A stretch of DNA of 64,000 bases from Agarivorans aestuarii (GCF_019670125.1 NZ_AP023033.1:1725001-1789000); one strand, 5' to 3'; numbered from the stretch's first letter, positions 1 to 11,258 are shown. Notes: generated by a model from the letters alone, not told the origin. Numbers and translations: made by a program.

Positions 1-1047
<1,047 letters not shown>

Positions 1048-1157
1048 TACAACACCTAAAGGGTGTTGCTTATAGATACCTTATTTTTTGACCATGAATA
1101 CTTGTTAGTACTCGTGAGATATTTTTAGCTTTTTCGAATGTTAAAGACAACAGTTTT

Positions 1158-1276
1158 TGCCTGGTGGCAATAGCGTTGTGGACCCACCTGATCCCATGCC
1201 GAACTCAGAAGTGAAACGCAACTGCGCCGATGATAGTGTGGGGTTTCCCCATGTGAAAGTAGGTCACTGCCAGGCT
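1158..1276 (+). rRNA. rrf: 5S ribosomal RNA
   Basis: The sequence starts TGCCTGG and ends CCAGGC, which pair as the 5S terminal helix. The internal segment ACCCACCTGATCCCATGCCG is the typical gammaproteobacterial 5S core. Length is about 119 nt. It lies 110 bp after 23S in the same orientation with no tRNA between them, so it closes the rRNA operon. A strong terminator follows 14 bp later. Confidence 0.95.
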
Positions 1277-1290
1277 CTCATTATCGAAAA

Positions 1291-1317
1291 GGGCTTCCCG
1301 ATTGGGAAGCCCTTTTT
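1291..1317 (+). terminator. rRNA operon terminator
   Basis: A perfect 9-bp stem GGGCTTCCC / GGGAAGCCC with loop GATT is followed by five T residues. It sits 14 bp after 5S and should end the rRNA transcript. Confidence 0.9.
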
Positions 1318-1755
1318 GTTTGTGTTTAGCATGGCCTGCTTTCAAAAGTAGGGCGGAGGCGGTTAAGGACAAAACGCAGTTTTGTTCCGCCGAAGCACAA
1401 GCAGCTATGCTGCGCACCTGACCACCGCCAGGCTCCTATACTAAGCCTCGTCATACGACGAGGGCTTTTTTATTGCCTGCGGTTTAGTCCCACAAAAGCC
1501 TTCCAGATATGCTCACACTCAATCCTCAATCACTTTCTCAAGAGTGCCAACCGAGCACATCACAGACATCGTCCTCTTGCACATACAAGGTCGACCAGTG
1601 ATTACGCTTGGCTTGCTTCTTAACGAGGGCTCAAATCATAAATGTGTAGCTATCCAGCTGCGCGGAAATTACTCTTCGTGCTTATTGAGTCGTTTAACGA
1701 AGTGAACGGATAAGAAAAAGAAAGTGAAGGAATTGGTGTTGGCAATTTTAATAAC
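1318..1755. other. Intergenic region after the rRNA operon
   Basis: No gene is visible in this stretch. At 1367-1388 there is an inverted repeat built on ACAAAAC/GTTTTGT. At 1429-1440 the text CCGCCAGGCTCCTATA resembles the last bases of 5S and is followed by a second terminator at 1445, so this may be the remnant of a second 5S tail. Short open frames on both strands have no coding character that I recognise. Confidence 0.5.
1445..1470 (+). terminator. Second terminator after the rRNA operon
   Basis: The arms GCCTCGTC and GACGAGGGC enclose loop ATAC and are followed by six T residues. It is about 170 bp beyond 5S and acts as a backup terminator on the plus strand. Confidence 0.8.
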
Positions 1756-1780
1756 AAAAAGGCAGCGAATGCTGCCTTTT
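1756..1780 (-). terminator. Terminator of the GfcA-like gene
   Basis: Stem GGCAGC / GCTGCC with loop GAAT carries five A residues on its left and four T residues on its right, so it can work in both directions. It lies about 20 bp beyond the stop codon of the minus-strand gene at 1799. Confidence 0.75.
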
Positions 1781-1798
1781 AATACTATTTCTGATAGC

Positions 1799-2029
1799 TT
1801 ATTGAGCTGTAGAAGTAGTTGTAGAAGTTGAAGTGCCAGTTGTTGAATCATTGTTTTGATTCGCGGCAATACCAACAACTGCAGTTGCAGCAACAACACC
1901 ACCAACTACACCAGCTGTAACACCAGCGCCACCAGCAGCTCCGCCAGCTGTACCAGCAGCTGCTTCTTGTGCGAATACGTTAGAAGATAAAGCTAAAGCT
2001 GCTACACCAGCTAAAAGTAAAGTTTTCAT
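1799..2029 (-). CDS. Small secreted Gly/Ala/Thr-rich protein, GfcA (YmcD)-like
   Basis: This 76-residue protein has a clear Sec signal peptide (MKTLLLAGVAALALSSNVFA, cut after residue 20). A Gly/Ala/Val-rich hydrophobic stretch follows at about 22-56, and then a Ser/Thr tail ending in repeated STST/TTT. That architecture matches the small threonine-rich GfcA/YmcD proteins found beside capsule and O-antigen capsule genes. Here there is no capsule cluster, but galU, which makes UDP-glucose for polysaccharides, lies just upstream on the same strand. The gene has its own terminator. Resemblance is by composition and layout only, and function is unknown. Confidence 0.75.
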   Translation of the reverse strand: MKTLLLAGVAALALSSNVFAQEAAAGTAGGAAGGAGVTAGVVGGVVAATAVVGIAANQNNDSTTGTSTSTTTSTAQ

Positions 2030-2107
2030 GAAATTTCCCTGTATTAAATATATTACTGTTTCATTGTATTACTGTGTGGTGATTCTTGCCACATCTACTT
2101 ACATTTT

Positions 2108-2124
2108 TATCACTGAAAGTGATA
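2108..2124. promoter_or_regulatory. Palindromic operator-like site
   Basis: TATCAC and GTGATA form a perfect inverted repeat with a 5-nt centre, extending to 9-bp arms with a 3-nt centre (2106-2126). It lies between the stop of galU and the start of the GfcA-like gene, 79 bp upstream of the latter. It could be an operator for that gene or a weak hairpin after galU. No regulator can be named. Confidence 0.4.
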
Positions 2125-2150
2125 AATTTCCAGCAATAACCAACTAAAAA

Positions 2151-3047
2151 TTAAAGTTTTAACTCAGCAAGGTACTTCTTAAAGCGGTCTCTTAACTCTG
2201 GGTGGCGTAAGCCAAATTCGACGATGGCTTTCATATAGCCAAACTTACTGCCGCAGTCATGGCTTTTACCTACCATGTAATAAGCTTGGGTGGTTTCTTT
2301 TTCCATCAAGCTTGCAATGGCATCAGTAAGTTGGATTTCGTCACCAGCACCAGGAGCGGTTCTTTCTAATTCTTTCCATATTTGAGCCGATAATACATAG
2401 CGGCCAACAACCGCCAAGTTTGAAGGCGCTTCTTCAATCGCTGGCTTTTCTACCGAACCTATCATATCTGATGATTCACCCGGCTTTAGCTTCTTACCAT
2501 CAATATCTACGATACCAAATTTACTCACGTCCTCTTGGGCGACTGCTTCAACCATTACTTGGCTCGAGCCAGTCTGGTTAAATTTAGTCACCATGTCAGC
2601 TAAGTTTTCAGTACGCAGGTCTGAGGTTGAATCATCGAGCACAACATCGGGTAGAAGGACAGCAAAGGGTTCGTCACCTATTAGGGGATGAGCACATAGG
2701 ATTGCGTGTCCTAGGCCTTTTGCAACGCCTTGGCGAACGTGCATGATGGTAACGTCTTTGGGGCAAATTGAACGTACTTCGTTTAGTAGTTGACGCTTTA
2801 CCCTTTTCTCTAATGTGGCTTCTAGTTCGAAGCTAGTATCAAAATGGTTTTCTATAGAGTTCTTACTAGAGTGGGTTACTAAAATGATCTCTTTAATGCC
2901 TGCAGATATAGCTTCTTGAACAACATATTGAATCAAAGGCTTATCTACAATTGGTAACATCTCTTTAGGGATGGCTTTGGTTGCAGGTAGCATTCTTGTT
3001 CCTAATCCTGCTACCGGTAGTACAGCTTTTTGTACTTGTTGGGTCAT
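2151..3047 (-). CDS. galU: UTP--glucose-1-phosphate uridylyltransferase
   Basis: GalU makes UDP-glucose from UTP and glucose-1-phosphate in the cytoplasm, feeding lipopolysaccharide, capsule and galactose metabolism. The 298-residue product has the nucleotide-binding signature [18 protein letters not shown] (residues 14-31) and the conserved blocks LLPDV, VEKP and [11 protein letters not shown]. coli GalU has 302 residues. The start at 3047 gives [11 protein letters not shown] and has an AAGAGA-type ribosome site. The open frame extends to 3170, but the added 41 residues are not family-like. It is followed on the same strand by the GfcA-like gene. Confidence 0.95.
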   Translation of the reverse strand: MTQQVQKAVLPVAGLGTRMLPATKAIPKEMLPIVDKPLIQYVVQEAISAGIKEIILVTHSSKNSIENHFDTSFELEATLEKRVKRQLLNEVRSICPKDVTIMHVRQGVAKGLGHAILCAHPLIGDEPFAVLLPDVVLDDSTSDLRTENLADMVTKFNQTGSSQVMVEAVAQEDVSKFGIVDIDGKKLKPGESSDMIGSVEKPAIEEAPSNLAVVGRYVLSAQIWKELERTAPGAGDEIQLTDAIASLMEKETTQAYYMVGKSHDCGSKFGYMKAIVEFGLRHPELRDRFKKYLAELKL

Positions 3048-3216
3048 TTTCAGTCTCTTGAAAAATAAGGTTAAATACCGATGCACTGTAACACGCCAAA
3101 ATGACATTTTAAATTGAGATATTTGCGAATAGCTATACCTGTGACATTTTTTTTGGGATGGGGAAGTCATCGCCCTTGCAGTGATAGCGAGCTACGGACG
3201 ATGCCAAAAGACTAAC

Positions 3217-3489
3217 TTAGTCTACGTAGATCCTGTCTTTGTTATCCAAGTAGATTTTTTCACCAATGCCTGGCACTAGCACAATCTGTTCAATGTTTTT
3301 GAAATTGCCATGTTGCTTGCGGTACTGAACGATCGCGATGGATTTTGACTCACCAACGCCTTTTAGAGAATCTAGTTGTTCTGCACTGGCTGTATTTAAG
3401 TTGATTGGTGTTAGATTTTCATTAGCTAAGGCTGATTGTATATTGATTAAACTAAATACAAGCACCAGTACCAGCTGAATTAATTTCAT
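3217..3489 (-). CDS. ComEA-family helix-hairpin-helix protein
   Basis: This 90-residue protein starts with a Sec signal peptide (cut near ALA, about residue 22), followed by a double helix-hairpin-helix unit. The first hairpin is INLNTASAEQLDSLKGVG (29-46) and the second contains LVPGIG (about 72-77). This is the short ComEA/YbaV form: a periplasmic DNA-binding protein that in competent relatives helps pull DNA through the outer membrane. It stands alone before galU and has a strong ribosome site (AAAGGAGA). A hairpin encloses the start codon (see separate entry). A role in competence is inferred from the family. Confidence 0.88.
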   Translation of the reverse strand: MKLIQLVLVLVFSLINIQSALANENLTPINLNTASAEQLDSLKGVGESKSIAIVQYRKQHGNFKNIEQIVLVPGIGEKIYLDNKDRIYVD

Positions 3490-3520
3490 GGTTCATTCTC
3501 CTTTTTGATAAAACCATGAA
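3485..3520 (-). promoter_or_regulatory. Hairpin over the comEA-type start codon
   Basis: The arms TTCATGGTT and AACCATGAA are a perfect 9-bp inverted repeat on either side of an 18-nt loop. In the mRNA the Shine-Dalgarno sequence AAGGAGA lies in the loop and the AUG start lies inside the 3' arm. This geometry could limit initiation. It is seen only in sequence. Confidence 0.45.
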
Positions 3521-3613
3521 TAACAGTAGAAGATATGTTTTATATGCGAATCACTCATTTGGGCTAAATTGTGACGCTAAGATGACAATTGGGCGATAGC
3601 TCGCCCAATTAGA

Positions 3614-3913
3614 TTAAGGAAGTACTTTTTTGAAGGGCTTTACACTTACCTTTGCGTAAACGCCTGCAGCAACATAAGGGTCAGCATCAGCCCAAGCTTT
3701 TGCATCAGCCAAACTTTCGAACTCAGCGATGACTGTTGAGCCAGTAAAACCGGCCTCTGCAGGATCTTCAGCATCTATGGCAGGCATTGGGCCGGCAACT
3801 AATAATCGCCCTTCGTTGAGTAAAGCGTTTAAACGCTCTAAGTGAGCGGGGCGAGCTTGTTTGCGTTTATCTAAACTATTAGCGACATCTTTCGCATAAA
3901 TTACATACCACAT
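3614..3913 (-). CDS. yciI: YciI family protein
   Basis: The 99-residue protein matches YciI in length and in its blocks [28 protein letters not shown] and [10 protein letters not shown]. The family has a dimeric ferredoxin-like fold with a conserved His; its cellular function is uncertain. The start at 3913 has AAGGA nearby and follows the yciB stop by 4 bp, so the two are co-transcribed. The longer open frame to 3991 runs back through yciB and is not used. The yciI-yciB-trp neighbourhood is widespread in gammaproteobacteria. Confidence 0.92.
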   Translation of the reverse strand: MWYVIYAKDVANSLDKRKQARPAHLERLNALLNEGRLLVAGPMPAIDAEDPAEAGFTGSTVIAEFESLADAKAWADADPYVAAGVYAKVSVKPFKKVLP

Positions 3914-3917
3914 GCTA

Positions 3918-4478
3918 TTAATCCTTTTTCTCTGTGAGTGATTCTTTTTGTTCTTTTGGCAAATGCTTATAAAGGTAAACCACCGTACCAACCGTGAATA
4001 CTAAGGTTAATCCAAGTAGACCAAATACCTTAAAGTTAACCCAAAACTCCTCTGAGAAGCTAAAGGCTATATAGAGGTTTAGCGTGCCACAAGCGATAAA
4101 GAATAATGCCCAAGCCACGTTTACTTTGGACCAAATATCGTCAGGCAAAGTCATTTCTTTGCCAAGCATTTTTTTGATAAGCGGACTACCAAATGCAAAC
4201 TGACTGACTAAAAGTACTAAGCCAAATATCCAATTAATAACGGTAGGTTTCCATTTGATGAAGTCGTCATCGCGCAGAATTAAGGTTAAACCACCAAATA
4301 CCAAAATAAGTACAAAGGAGATGAGATGCATTTTCTCAACTTTTTTGTTTTTGATGTATGAGATAGCCAATAGCAGTGCTGTAGAGATAATTAATGCTAG
4401 GGTTGCCGCGTAAATGTCCTGCATTTTATATACAGCGAAAAAAATAATTAAAGGGATAAACTCGAAAAATTGTTTCAT
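3918..4478 (-). CDS. yciB: Inner membrane-spanning protein YciB (septation protein A family)
   Basis: This 186-residue protein has about five membrane segments. It shows the family's [13 protein letters not shown] start and the conserved WALFFI, NLYIAF and FKVFG blocks. YciB/IspZ proteins are inner-membrane proteins linked to envelope integrity and intracellular septation; the biochemical role is not settled. The gene lies downstream of the trpA terminator and upstream of yciI on the same strand. It ends in a charged tail ([12 protein letters not shown]). Confidence 0.93.
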   Translation of the reverse strand: MKQFFEFIPLIIFFAVYKMQDIYAATLALIISTALLLAISYIKNKKVEKMHLISFVLILVFGGLTLILRDDDFIKWKPTVINWIFGLVLLVSQFAFGSPLIKKMLGKEMTLPDDIWSKVNVAWALFFIACGTLNLYIAFSFSEEFWVNFKVFGLLGLTLVFTVGTVVYLYKHLPKEQKESLTEKKD

Positions 4479-4502
4479 AGTTCCTCAGCGCCAGCTGTTA
4501 AT

Positions 4503-4528
4503 AAAAAAGCCGCTAAAAAGCGGCTTTT
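4503..4528 (-). terminator. trp operon terminator
   Basis: Stem AGCCGCT / AGCGGCT with an A-rich loop is followed on the minus strand by six T residues. It lies 20 bp after the trpA stop, between trpA and yciB. Confidence 0.85.
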
Positions 4529-4548
4529 GATAGTAGCAAGATCTTTGG

Positions 4549-5355
4549 CTAAACGGTAGCCGCTTTCATGTCACAGGCAAACTGCTTGAGTGTTACAAGC
4601 ATTTGCGCTTTGTCATCAAGGTTGTTTTCGATGATTTTAACCACGGCTGAGCCAGAAATGGCGCCAGCTGCTCCAGCTTCAATGGTTTCTTTTACCTGCT
4701 GAGGCGTAGCTATTCCAAAACCCAGTAAGGCTGGCGGCGCATTATGTTGCTTAAGCTTGTTTAACAGCTCTCCCACTGGAGCGCCTGCTTTAGTTTCTGT
4801 ACCGGTAACACCTGCTCGGCTAACGAGGTAGGTATAACCTTGCCCATATTCAGCTACCTTGGCTAAAGTAGCTTCATCGGCGTTTGGTGGCGCTATAAAG
4901 ATGCTTTGTAAGCCATGTTTATCAGCGGCTTCTCTAAATGGCGCTGATTCACGAATAGGTACATCTGCCACTAGCACCGAGTCTACTCCTGCAGCGGCAA
5001 GCTTTTGATAGAAGGAATCAATGCCGGTTGAATAAACCAAGTTAGCGTAAAGCAGCAGTCCAATAGGTACTTGTGGGTGCTTTTTACGAATCGCACTTAG
5101 CATCTCTAAACACTTAGGCGGAGTCACATCAGCCGCTAGAGCACGTACATTGGCACCTTGAATAGTTGGGCCATCGGCTACAGGGTCAGAGAAAGGAATA
5201 CCCAACTCTAGTGCATCAGCACCTCCTTCAACTAAGACATCTACAATTGCTAGCGATTGCTCTAAATCTGGATCACCAAGTGTAACAAAGGGAACAAAGG
5301 CGCCTTGTTGTTGGCTGGCTAATTGCTCGAATAGGTTAGCGTAACGTTGCGTCAT
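4549..5355 (-). CDS. trpA: Tryptophan synthase alpha subunit
   Basis: TrpA cleaves indole-3-glycerol phosphate and passes indole through the tunnel to TrpB. The 268-residue protein has the catalytic Glu50 and Asp61 in [18 protein letters not shown], plus [10 protein letters not shown] and GAISGSAVV near the end. Length equals the E. coli enzyme. Its start codon overlaps the trpB stop by one base (TAATG), which suggests translational coupling. It is the last gene of the trp operon. Confidence 0.97.
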   Translation of the reverse strand: MTQRYANLFEQLASQQQGAFVPFVTLGDPDLEQSLAIVDVLVEGGADALELGIPFSDPVADGPTIQGANVRALAADVTPPKCLEMLSAIRKKHPQVPIGLLLYANLVYSTGIDSFYQKLAAAGVDSVLVADVPIRESAPFREAADKHGLQSIFIAPPNADEATLAKVAEYGQGYTYLVSRAGVTGTETKAGAPVGELLNKLKQHNAPPALLGFGIATPQQVKETIEAGAAGAISGSAVVKIIENNLDDKAQMLVTLKQFACDMKAATV

Positions 5356-6545
5356 TATAAGCTTCCTCTTTGTTCGAATATTTCGGCTACGGTGAAGATG
5401 TCTTTGTCGCCACGTCCCGATAGATTTACTAACAAAATTTGTTCTTTGTCTTTATCTTGCTTCGCTAATTTAAGCGCGTAAGCCAAGGCGTGAGCAGACT
5501 CAAGAGCCGGAATAATACCTTCACTTTCAGCTAAAATTTGGAAGGCTTCTAAGGCTTCTTCGTCAGTTGCTGATTCATAACCGGCTCTGCCAATGGCGTT
5601 TAAGTGAGCGTGTTGCGGACCCACAGACGGAAAATCTAAGCCAGCAGAAATAGAATAAGACTCTTCAATTTGACCGTTTGGATCTTGCATCAATAATGAA
5701 TGCATACCAAAGAACATACCTTTACGGCCGTGTTTAAGCGGCGCGCCATGTTGGTCGGTATCTATGCCTTTGCCAGCAGGTTCAACGCCAATTAGTTTTA
5801 CCTCTTCTTCTTTAATGAAGTCAGCAAACATGCCAATGGCGTTAGATCCGCCACCAACACATGCAATGACTGCGTCAGGTAAGCGACCTTCAGCTTCAAG
5901 GATCTGTTGTTTAGCTTCTTCGCCAATCATTTTCTGGAACTCACGCACAATGGTTGGGAATGGATGGGGGCCAGCCGCAGTACCTAGCAGGTAGTGAGCG
6001 CTGTCGTAACTAGCAGCCCAGTCACGTAATGCTTCGTTACAGGCATCTTTCAGAGTTGAAGAACCACTATGCACAGGAATAACTTCTGCACCCATCAACT
6101 TCATTCTGAATACATTAGGTTTTTGGCGTTCACAATCAACGGCACCCATGTAAACACGACACTTAAGGCCGAGCAGGGCACAAGCTAAGGCCGTTGCCAC
6201 GCCATGTTGTCCAGCACCCGTTTCAGCAATGATTTCTTTTTTGCCCATACGCTTAGCAAGCAATGCCTGCCCAAGTACTTGGTTGGTTTTATGGGCGCCG
6301 CCGTGCAGCAAGTCTTCACGCTTAAGGTAGATCTTAGTTTTAGTGCCAGCAGTTAAATTGCGGCACAAGGTTAGCGGGGTTGGTCTGCCTGCATATTCGC
6401 TTAGTAGTCCATTAAACTCTTTTAAAAAGTCTGGGTCTTCTTGGGCATCAATAAAAGCTTGTTCTAGTTGGTCGAGTGCTGGCACTAATATTTGTGGCAC
6501 AAACTGCCCACCAAACTCGCCGAAATATGAATTTAATTTACTCAT
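5355..6545 (-). CDS. trpB: Tryptophan synthase beta subunit
   Basis: TrpB joins indole and serine to make tryptophan, using pyridoxal phosphate. The 396-residue protein has the cofactor lysine K86 in HGGAHKTNQ and the phosphate-binding loop [10 protein letters not shown]. Length and start ([17 protein letters not shown]) are normal. It lies 50 bp after trpCF, the only real gap in the operon, and overlaps trpA by one base. Confidence 0.98.
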   Translation of the reverse strand: MSKLNSYFGEFGGQFVPQILVPALDQLEQAFIDAQEDPDFLKEFNGLLSEYAGRPTPLTLCRNLTAGTKTKIYLKREDLLHGGAHKTNQVLGQALLAKRMGKKEIIAETGAGQHGVATALACALLGLKCRVYMGAVDCERQKPNVFRMKLMGAEVIPVHSGSSTLKDACNEALRDWAASYDSAHYLLGTAAGPHPFPTIVREFQKMIGEEAKQQILEAEGRLPDAVIACVGGGSNAIGMFADFIKEEEVKLIGVEPAGKGIDTDQHGAPLKHGRKGMFFGMHSLLMQDPNGQIEESYSISAGLDFPSVGPQHAHLNAIGRAGYESATDEEALEAFQILAESEGIIPALESAHALAYALKLAKQDKDKEQILLVNLSGRGDKDIFTVAEIFEQRGSL

Positions 6546-6595
6546 TGTTGACTCTTATTCGTTAATAATGGTTAACAGTGACTAATCTCTTGAGA

Positions 6596-7978
6596 CTAGT
6601 ACTGTCTAATCTGTTCGAACGCAGCAATAATTTTTGCTGGGTCTTTAACGCCTGGTGTTTGCTCAACACCGGAGTTTAAATCTAAGCCTGCAGCGGCGTA
6701 GGCTAGCGCACCTTGGATGTTGCTTGGGCTTATGCCGCCTGCTAGCATCGCACCTTGGCTGTGCTCACCTAATAGTTGCCAGTTGAAGGTTTGTCCGGTG
6801 CCGCCACATTGGCCGGCGACTTTGCTGTCGAACAAAATCTTGTCGGCATTGTTAGGTGCTTCTGGCAGGGCATCACTCACCCCTAGCGCTTTCCATACTA
6901 AGCTGTTATTCAGTTTGTTTTTTAACTCTGTAATATATTGTGGGTCTTCGCTGCCATGCAACTGAACGGCATGTAGTTTCAGCTTATTGGCAATTGTTGC
7001 CACTTCTTCAACCGAGCTATTTACAAATACACCAACAAAATTAAGCGGAGCGACTTGGGTGAGCTTTTCTGCTTGGGCTAGGCTTACGTAGCGCGGTGAC
7101 TTCTCAGCGAAAATTAGGCCGCCGTATACTGCACCTGCTTGATAAACGGCTTGTACGTCTAGCTCGCGGGTTAATCCACACACCTTGTTTTCGCCCAAAA
7201 TAAGCTTGCGGCAAGCCATGTCTACGTCATCTTGGCTCATTAGTGAGCTGCCTACCAAAAATCCGTTGGCGTATTTGGCCAGTTCGCGAACTTGTTGGTG
7301 CTGATAAATACCGGACTCTGAGATGATGATTCGATCGTCAGGAATTTGTTTCGCCAGCTCAGGCGTTCTGTCTAAGGTTATCGATAAGTCACGCAAGTTG
7401 CGGTTGTTAATACCGATAACTTTTGCATTTAGATCAATGGCGCGCTCAAGTTCTTCTTGGTTGCTTACTTCGGTAAGTACGCCCATGTTGAGCTTATGAG
7501 CAACCTCGGCCAGCAAGCGGTACTCGTTGTCATCCAATACCGACAACATCAGTAAGGTGGCGTCGGCTTTGTGATAACGCGCTAGGTAGATTTGGTATTC
7601 GTCAATGAAGAAGTCTTTACAAAGAACCGGCTGCTCAACTTGTCCACGTACTTGAGTCACGTAGTCAAACTCACCTTGAAAGTACTTAGTATCGGTAAGC
7701 ACAGAAATGGCTGCAGCATAGTTTTTATATACGCCAGCAATTAGGTCTAAGTCGAACTCTGGGCGAATCAAGCCTTTAGATGGAGAAGCCTTTTTACACT
7801 CAAGAATAAACTTAGCGGGTGAGCCTGATAGCGCATCATAAAAACTGCGCTCTGTGGGCTTAACCTGATCTATAAAGCTTGCTAGTGTTATGCTTTGCAT
7901 ACGCTCTGCTAACCAAATTTCTTTGTCAGCCACAATTTTATCTAGAATGGTGGTTTGTTTTGTTTCTGCTTGGCTCAC
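6596..7978 (-). CDS. trpCF: Bifunctional indole-3-glycerol phosphate synthase / phosphoribosylanthranilate isomerase
   Basis: This 460-residue fusion carries two successive steps of tryptophan synthesis. Residues 1 to about 260 are the TrpC synthase barrel, with the motifs [34 protein letters not shown] and ISESGI. Residues about 265-460 are the TrpF isomerase, with VCGLTREL at its start, then FVGVF, LHGSED and LAGGISPSN. The fusion is the usual enterobacterial/Vibrio/Alteromonadales form. Its ATG overlaps the trpD stop by 4 bp. Confidence 0.97.
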   Translation of the reverse strand: MSQAETKQTTILDKIVADKEIWLAERMQSITLASFIDQVKPTERSFYDALSGSPAKFILECKKASPSKGLIRPEFDLDLIAGVYKNYAAAISVLTDTKYFQGEFDYVTQVRGQVEQPVLCKDFFIDEYQIYLARYHKADATLLMLSVLDDNEYRLLAEVAHKLNMGVLTEVSNQEELERAIDLNAKVIGINNRNLRDLSITLDRTPELAKQIPDDRIIISESGIYQHQQVRELAKYANGFLVGSSLMSQDDVDMACRKLILGENKVCGLTRELDVQAVYQAGAVYGGLIFAEKSPRYVSLAQAEKLTQVAPLNFVGVFVNSSVEEVATIANKLKLHAVQLHGSEDPQYITELKNKLNNSLVWKALGVSDALPEAPNNADKILFDSKVAGQCGGTGQTFNWQLLGEHSQGAMLAGGISPSNIQGALAYAAAGLDLNSGVEQTPGVKDPAKIIAAFEQIRQY

Positions 7979-8979
7979 TGACTCATCTCCGCCAATTGGT
8001 TTGCTAGGGTTAGTGGACGACCAGAGGCCATTTCATCTAAGGCCATTTTAACGCCTTGAGCAACATCATCAGCTTTACCTGCAAGCTTAAGTAACAAGGC
8101 AACATTAACTGCAACAGCTGCTTGTTGTGCTGGTGTCGCGGTGCCTTGCAATAACTGTAAAGTGATGGCTTTGTTTTTTTCAGGAGTGCCACCTTTAATG
8201 GCATCTAGATCGGCTTGCTCAACACCAAAATCAGAAGGGGTTAAGCTATATTCGGTAATCTTGTCGCCGTTAATTTCAGCAATTTGAGTTTCACCATGAA
8301 TGGCTACTTCGTCTAAGCCTGCACCGTGAACCACCATGGCTTTTTTCATGCCTAGTTGTTGCAAGGTATGCGCAATAGGCGAAATAAGCGCCGGGTCGTA
8401 AACGCCCATCACTTCCATGCTTGGGTGAGCCGGGTTTATTAGCGGGCCCAATACATTAAATATGGTGCGAGTTTTTAAGGTTTGTCGCACTGGCATCGCG
8501 TGGCGCACACCAGCGTGGTATTGAGGAGCAAACAAGAAGCACAGGCCTAGTTCATCTAAACAACGGCGGGCTGTTTCAGGTGTCATTTGGATGTTAATGC
8601 CTAAAGCCGCCAACAAATCTGAAGAGCCCGATTTACTCGATACGCTGCGGTTACCGTGTTTGGCAACTTTAACCCCAAGGCTAGCCGCGACAAAAGCCGA
8701 AGTGGTTGAGATATTAATGGTGTTGTGGCCATCACCACCTGTGCCAACAATATCTGCAAAGTCGTATTCAGGGCTTGGGAAAGGCGCAGCGTTGGCAAGC
8801 AAGGCTTTGGCTGCACCCGCAATTTCCTGCGGTTGCTCGCCTTTAATTTTTAGCGCGGTTAACAGTGAAGATAAGACAATTGGCTCTACTTCACCTTGAA
8901 TCACCTGACTGAACACTTGCTGCGCTTGTTCAATGCTTAAATCTTTTCCTTGATATAGCTGCTCTAAAATAGCCTGCAT
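7975..8979 (-). CDS. trpD: Anthranilate phosphoribosyltransferase
   Basis: TrpD transfers the phosphoribosyl group of PRPP to anthranilate. The 334-residue protein has the PRPP loop [14 protein letters not shown] (about 79-92), then [17 protein letters not shown] and the [11 protein letters not shown] block. It is separate from the glutamine amidotransferase TrpG, unlike the fused enzyme of E. coli. It overlaps trpG by one base (TAATG) and trpCF by four. Confidence 0.97.
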   Translation of the reverse strand: MQAILEQLYQGKDLSIEQAQQVFSQVIQGEVEPIVLSSLLTALKIKGEQPQEIAGAAKALLANAAPFPSPEYDFADIVGTGGDGHNTINISTTSAFVAASLGVKVAKHGNRSVSSKSGSSDLLAALGINIQMTPETARRCLDELGLCFLFAPQYHAGVRHAMPVRQTLKTRTIFNVLGPLINPAHPSMEVMGVYDPALISPIAHTLQQLGMKKAMVVHGAGLDEVAIHGETQIAEINGDKITEYSLTPSDFGVEQADLDAIKGGTPEKNKAITLQLLQGTATPAQQAAVAVNVALLLKLAGKADDVAQGVKMALDEMASGRPLTLANQLAEMSQ

Positions 8980-9575
8980 TATGCTTGCTCCTGTTGGATT
9001 GCCCAGTCTAGGCTGCGGGCTAACAGTGTTGCCCCTTCGCTGGTTAAAATGGATTCTGGGTGAAATTGAAAGCCAACAACCTTATCCTGCTCGTTAATGA
9101 TTGCCATTGGCATTTTTTGGTAGTGGGCACTTACCACTAGGCCTTCTGGCATCGAGGTAGCTACCAAGGAGTGATAACGCGCAACTGGAAGTGGGTTAGT
9201 TAAACCTTCAAACATTAAACGGTTGTCGTGCTCAATAGCCGATGACTTACCATGCACAATTTCATCAGCTTTACCTACCACACCACCGTAGCTTTCTACT
9301 AGCGCTTGGTGGCCAAGGCAAATACCAATAATAGGCACTTCACCTTTACACAAATTAATTAGCTCTAACATACAGCCTGCTTGCTGTGGGTTACCTGGCC
9401 CCGGTGATAAAACCAATACCGGCGGTGTAGGGCTATCATCAATATGCTGCTTAATTTCTTTGGCGCTTAAGTGATTGCGGTAGATGCTCACATCTAAGCC
9501 TTGGCTGCGAAACTGATCAACAAGGTTGTAAGTGAACGAGTCAAAGTTATCGAGCAAAAATACACTATGAGTCAT
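8979..9575 (-). CDS. trpG: Anthranilate synthase component II (glutamine amidotransferase)
   Basis: TrpG supplies ammonia from glutamine to TrpE. The 198-residue class I amidotransferase has the nucleophile Cys in GICLGHQA, the oxyanion motif LSPGPGNP and the His/Glu pair in FHPESI. The start at 9575 ([17 protein letters not shown]) has AAGGA eight bases upstream. The alternative ATG at 9584 sits directly against that ribosome site and is less likely. The gene begins inside the end of trpE (11-bp overlap). Confidence 0.96.
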   Translation of the reverse strand: MTHSVFLLDNFDSFTYNLVDQFRSQGLDVSIYRNHLSAKEIKQHIDDSPTPPVLVLSPGPGNPQQAGCMLELINLCKGEVPIIGICLGHQALVESYGGVVGKADEIVHGKSSAIEHDNRLMFEGLTNPLPVARYHSLVATSMPEGLVVSAHYQKMPMAIINEQDKVVGFQFHPESILTSEGATLLARSLDWAIQQEQA

Positions 9576-11148
9576 GGCTAACATCCTTCAAAGTTGAACC
9601 GTGAGCACGGGCTATTGCGTTTAGCACCGCTGCTGCTTTGTTTCGGGTTTCATCTGCTTCGGCCTGAGGCAGTGAATCATACACCACACCTGCACCAGCT
9701 TGAACATGTGCGACCTGATCTTTAACAAAAGCAGAACGAATAACGATACAGCTGTCCATGTCGCCGTTACCTGCAAGATAACCTACCGCTCCGCCATAAC
9801 TGCCTCGGCGTTGCTGCTCCACTTGGCGAATTAACTCTGAAGCACGAATTTTAGGCGCGCCCACTAGGGTTCCCATGTTCATGCAGGCTTGGTAGGCGTG
9901 CAGTGCATCTAGGTCACTGCGTAAGGTGCCTACAACTCTCGATACCAAATGCATAACGTGGCTGTAACGGTCTACTTTTAGTAGGTCTGCTACGTGGCGA
10001 GTACCCGGCTCACTGATTCGAGCAACGTCATTACGGGCTAAATCAACCAGCATTATGTGTTCGGCGGTCTCTTTTTTATCTAGGCGCAGCTCTAGCTCTA
10101 GTCGTCCGTCTAAATCTTGATTGATTGAGCCATCGGCATTAAAACCGCGTTTACGAGTACCTGCAATGGGGTAGATTTCAACATCGCGATTATGGCTAGA
10201 GTACTTAATCGCACTTTCTGGAGAGGCGCCAAACAATACAAATTCGCTGTCTTGCAGGTAGAACATGTAAGGGCTAGGGTTGGTGATCTTTAGTTCGCGG
10301 TAAGCAGCAAGGCTATCGGGACAAGAGAGTTTAAAACTGCGAGATGGAACAACTTGAAAAATGTCACCTTGGCGAATGTAGTCTTTCATAGTTTCTACAT
10401 TCTGGCAGAAGTCTCGGTCGCTAATGTCAGCTTCAATCTTTCCTTGGTAATCACTAAAATCTGGCTGCGCTTGTTGGTGATTTTTGTGCTCACATAATTC
10501 TACTAAGTGGGCTAGGCGTTGATTTATTCTAGCTTGCTCACCTTCGTTATATACCGAGCCAATTAAGTGAGTCACTTGTTCTTGGTGGTCTATTAGTAGC
10601 AATGTTTCGGCGAGGTAGAACTGATAGTCGGGGCAAATGTTGGTGCTTTCGGCGACGTCTTGTAGTTGCTCAAAGCTGGCGATGAAATCATAGGCAAATA
10701 CACCGCCGATAAAAACGCCTTTATCATGAGAGGCTAGCTCACCGTAAAGTGTGGTTATTAATCGTAAGGCATCAACAGGAGAGCTCGCTTTTAAACGAGA
10801 ATCTTCATCCAAATTAGCGGCTGGGAGTGGGTAATCTAAAACCAGTTGAGTTGCACTATGTTCGGTGATTAAGCTGTTGTCACTGTGTTCTACAACCGCC
10901 GAGATAACCGCTTCACCATTGAGTGATACCGCAGTAAACGTCACTTGACGACCTTTACAAGTTATCTTTAAGGCTGCATCGGCCAAAATTAAACTTTGAA
11001 GGTTTTCTTTGCTGTCTATCTCGCAGGATTCTAGCAAAACGTTGTGCTGACTCTCTTTGCAAAGCTCTTGATATAAGCTTAGTGGGTCAAGCACGTAGCT
11101 AGCATCAATTAAGTTGTTGCTTAGCTGCACCCTAGGGTGATTACTCAT
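9565..11148 (-). CDS. trpE: Anthranilate synthase component I
   Basis: TrpE converts chorismate and ammonia to anthranilate, the first committed step of tryptophan synthesis. The 527-residue protein has the feedback-inhibition motif LLES at 38-41. The chorismate-binding half shows [28 protein letters not shown] and YGGAVGYL. Length is typical (E. coli 520). It is the first structural gene after the leader peptide and attenuator, so it is presumably controlled by tryptophan at both initiation and termination. Confidence 0.97.
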   Translation of the reverse strand: MSNHPRVQLSNNLIDASYVLDPLSLYQELCKESQHNVLLESCEIDSKENLQSLILADAALKITCKGRQVTFTAVSLNGEAVISAVVEHSDNSLITEHSATQLVLDYPLPAANLDEDSRLKASSPVDALRLITTLYGELASHDKGVFIGGVFAYDFIASFEQLQDVAESTNICPDYQFYLAETLLLIDHQEQVTHLIGSVYNEGEQARINQRLAHLVELCEHKNHQQAQPDFSDYQGKIEADISDRDFCQNVETMKDYIRQGDIFQVVPSRSFKLSCPDSLAAYRELKITNPSPYMFYLQDSEFVLFGASPESAIKYSSHNRDVEIYPIAGTRKRGFNADGSINQDLDGRLELELRLDKKETAEHIMLVDLARNDVARISEPGTRHVADLLKVDRYSHVMHLVSRVVGTLRSDLDALHAYQACMNMGTLVGAPKIRASELIRQVEQQRRGSYGGAVGYLAGNGDMDSCIVIRSAFVKDQVAHVQAGAGVVYDSLPQAEADETRNKAAAVLNAIARAHGSTLKDVSHDS

Positions 11149-11185
11149 GGTTCGTTACTCCTCGTTAAGGCCGTAGCGCAAATAT

Positions 11186-11214
11186 AAAAAAAGCCCGCAT
11201 TAAGCGGGCTTTTT
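11186..11214 (-). terminator. trp attenuator (terminator hairpin 3:4)
   Basis: On the minus strand, stem AGCCCGC / GCGGGCT is followed by seven T residues. It lies 38 bp before trpE and 45 bp after the leader peptide stop. The upstream segment carrying CGGG and TTGTTGT can pair instead with ACAACAA and CCCG at the left side of this hairpin, giving an antiterminator. This is the classic arrangement for ribosome-mediated attenuation. Confidence 0.9.
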
Positions 11215-11258
11215 GTTGTTCTGTTCAATGTATTGGAAATACAACAACTCACACCCGT

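Noticed and set aside
1538-1624. Short minus-strand frame (about 28 codons, ends GWHS) between the rRNA operon and the GfcA-like gene
   Set aside because: It has a protein-like feel, but no start, no ribosome site and no recognised family. It may be a gene remnant but cannot be supported.
1669-1905. 78-residue Leu/Gln-rich frame on the minus strand
   Set aside because: It overlaps the GfcA-like gene in another frame; its repeats of Leu/Gln are a by-product of the GCA/GCT-rich codons of that gene.
2151-3170. Long form of GalU with 41 extra N-terminal residues
   Set aside because: The extension is not family-like, while the ATG at 3047 has a ribosome site and gives the standard length.
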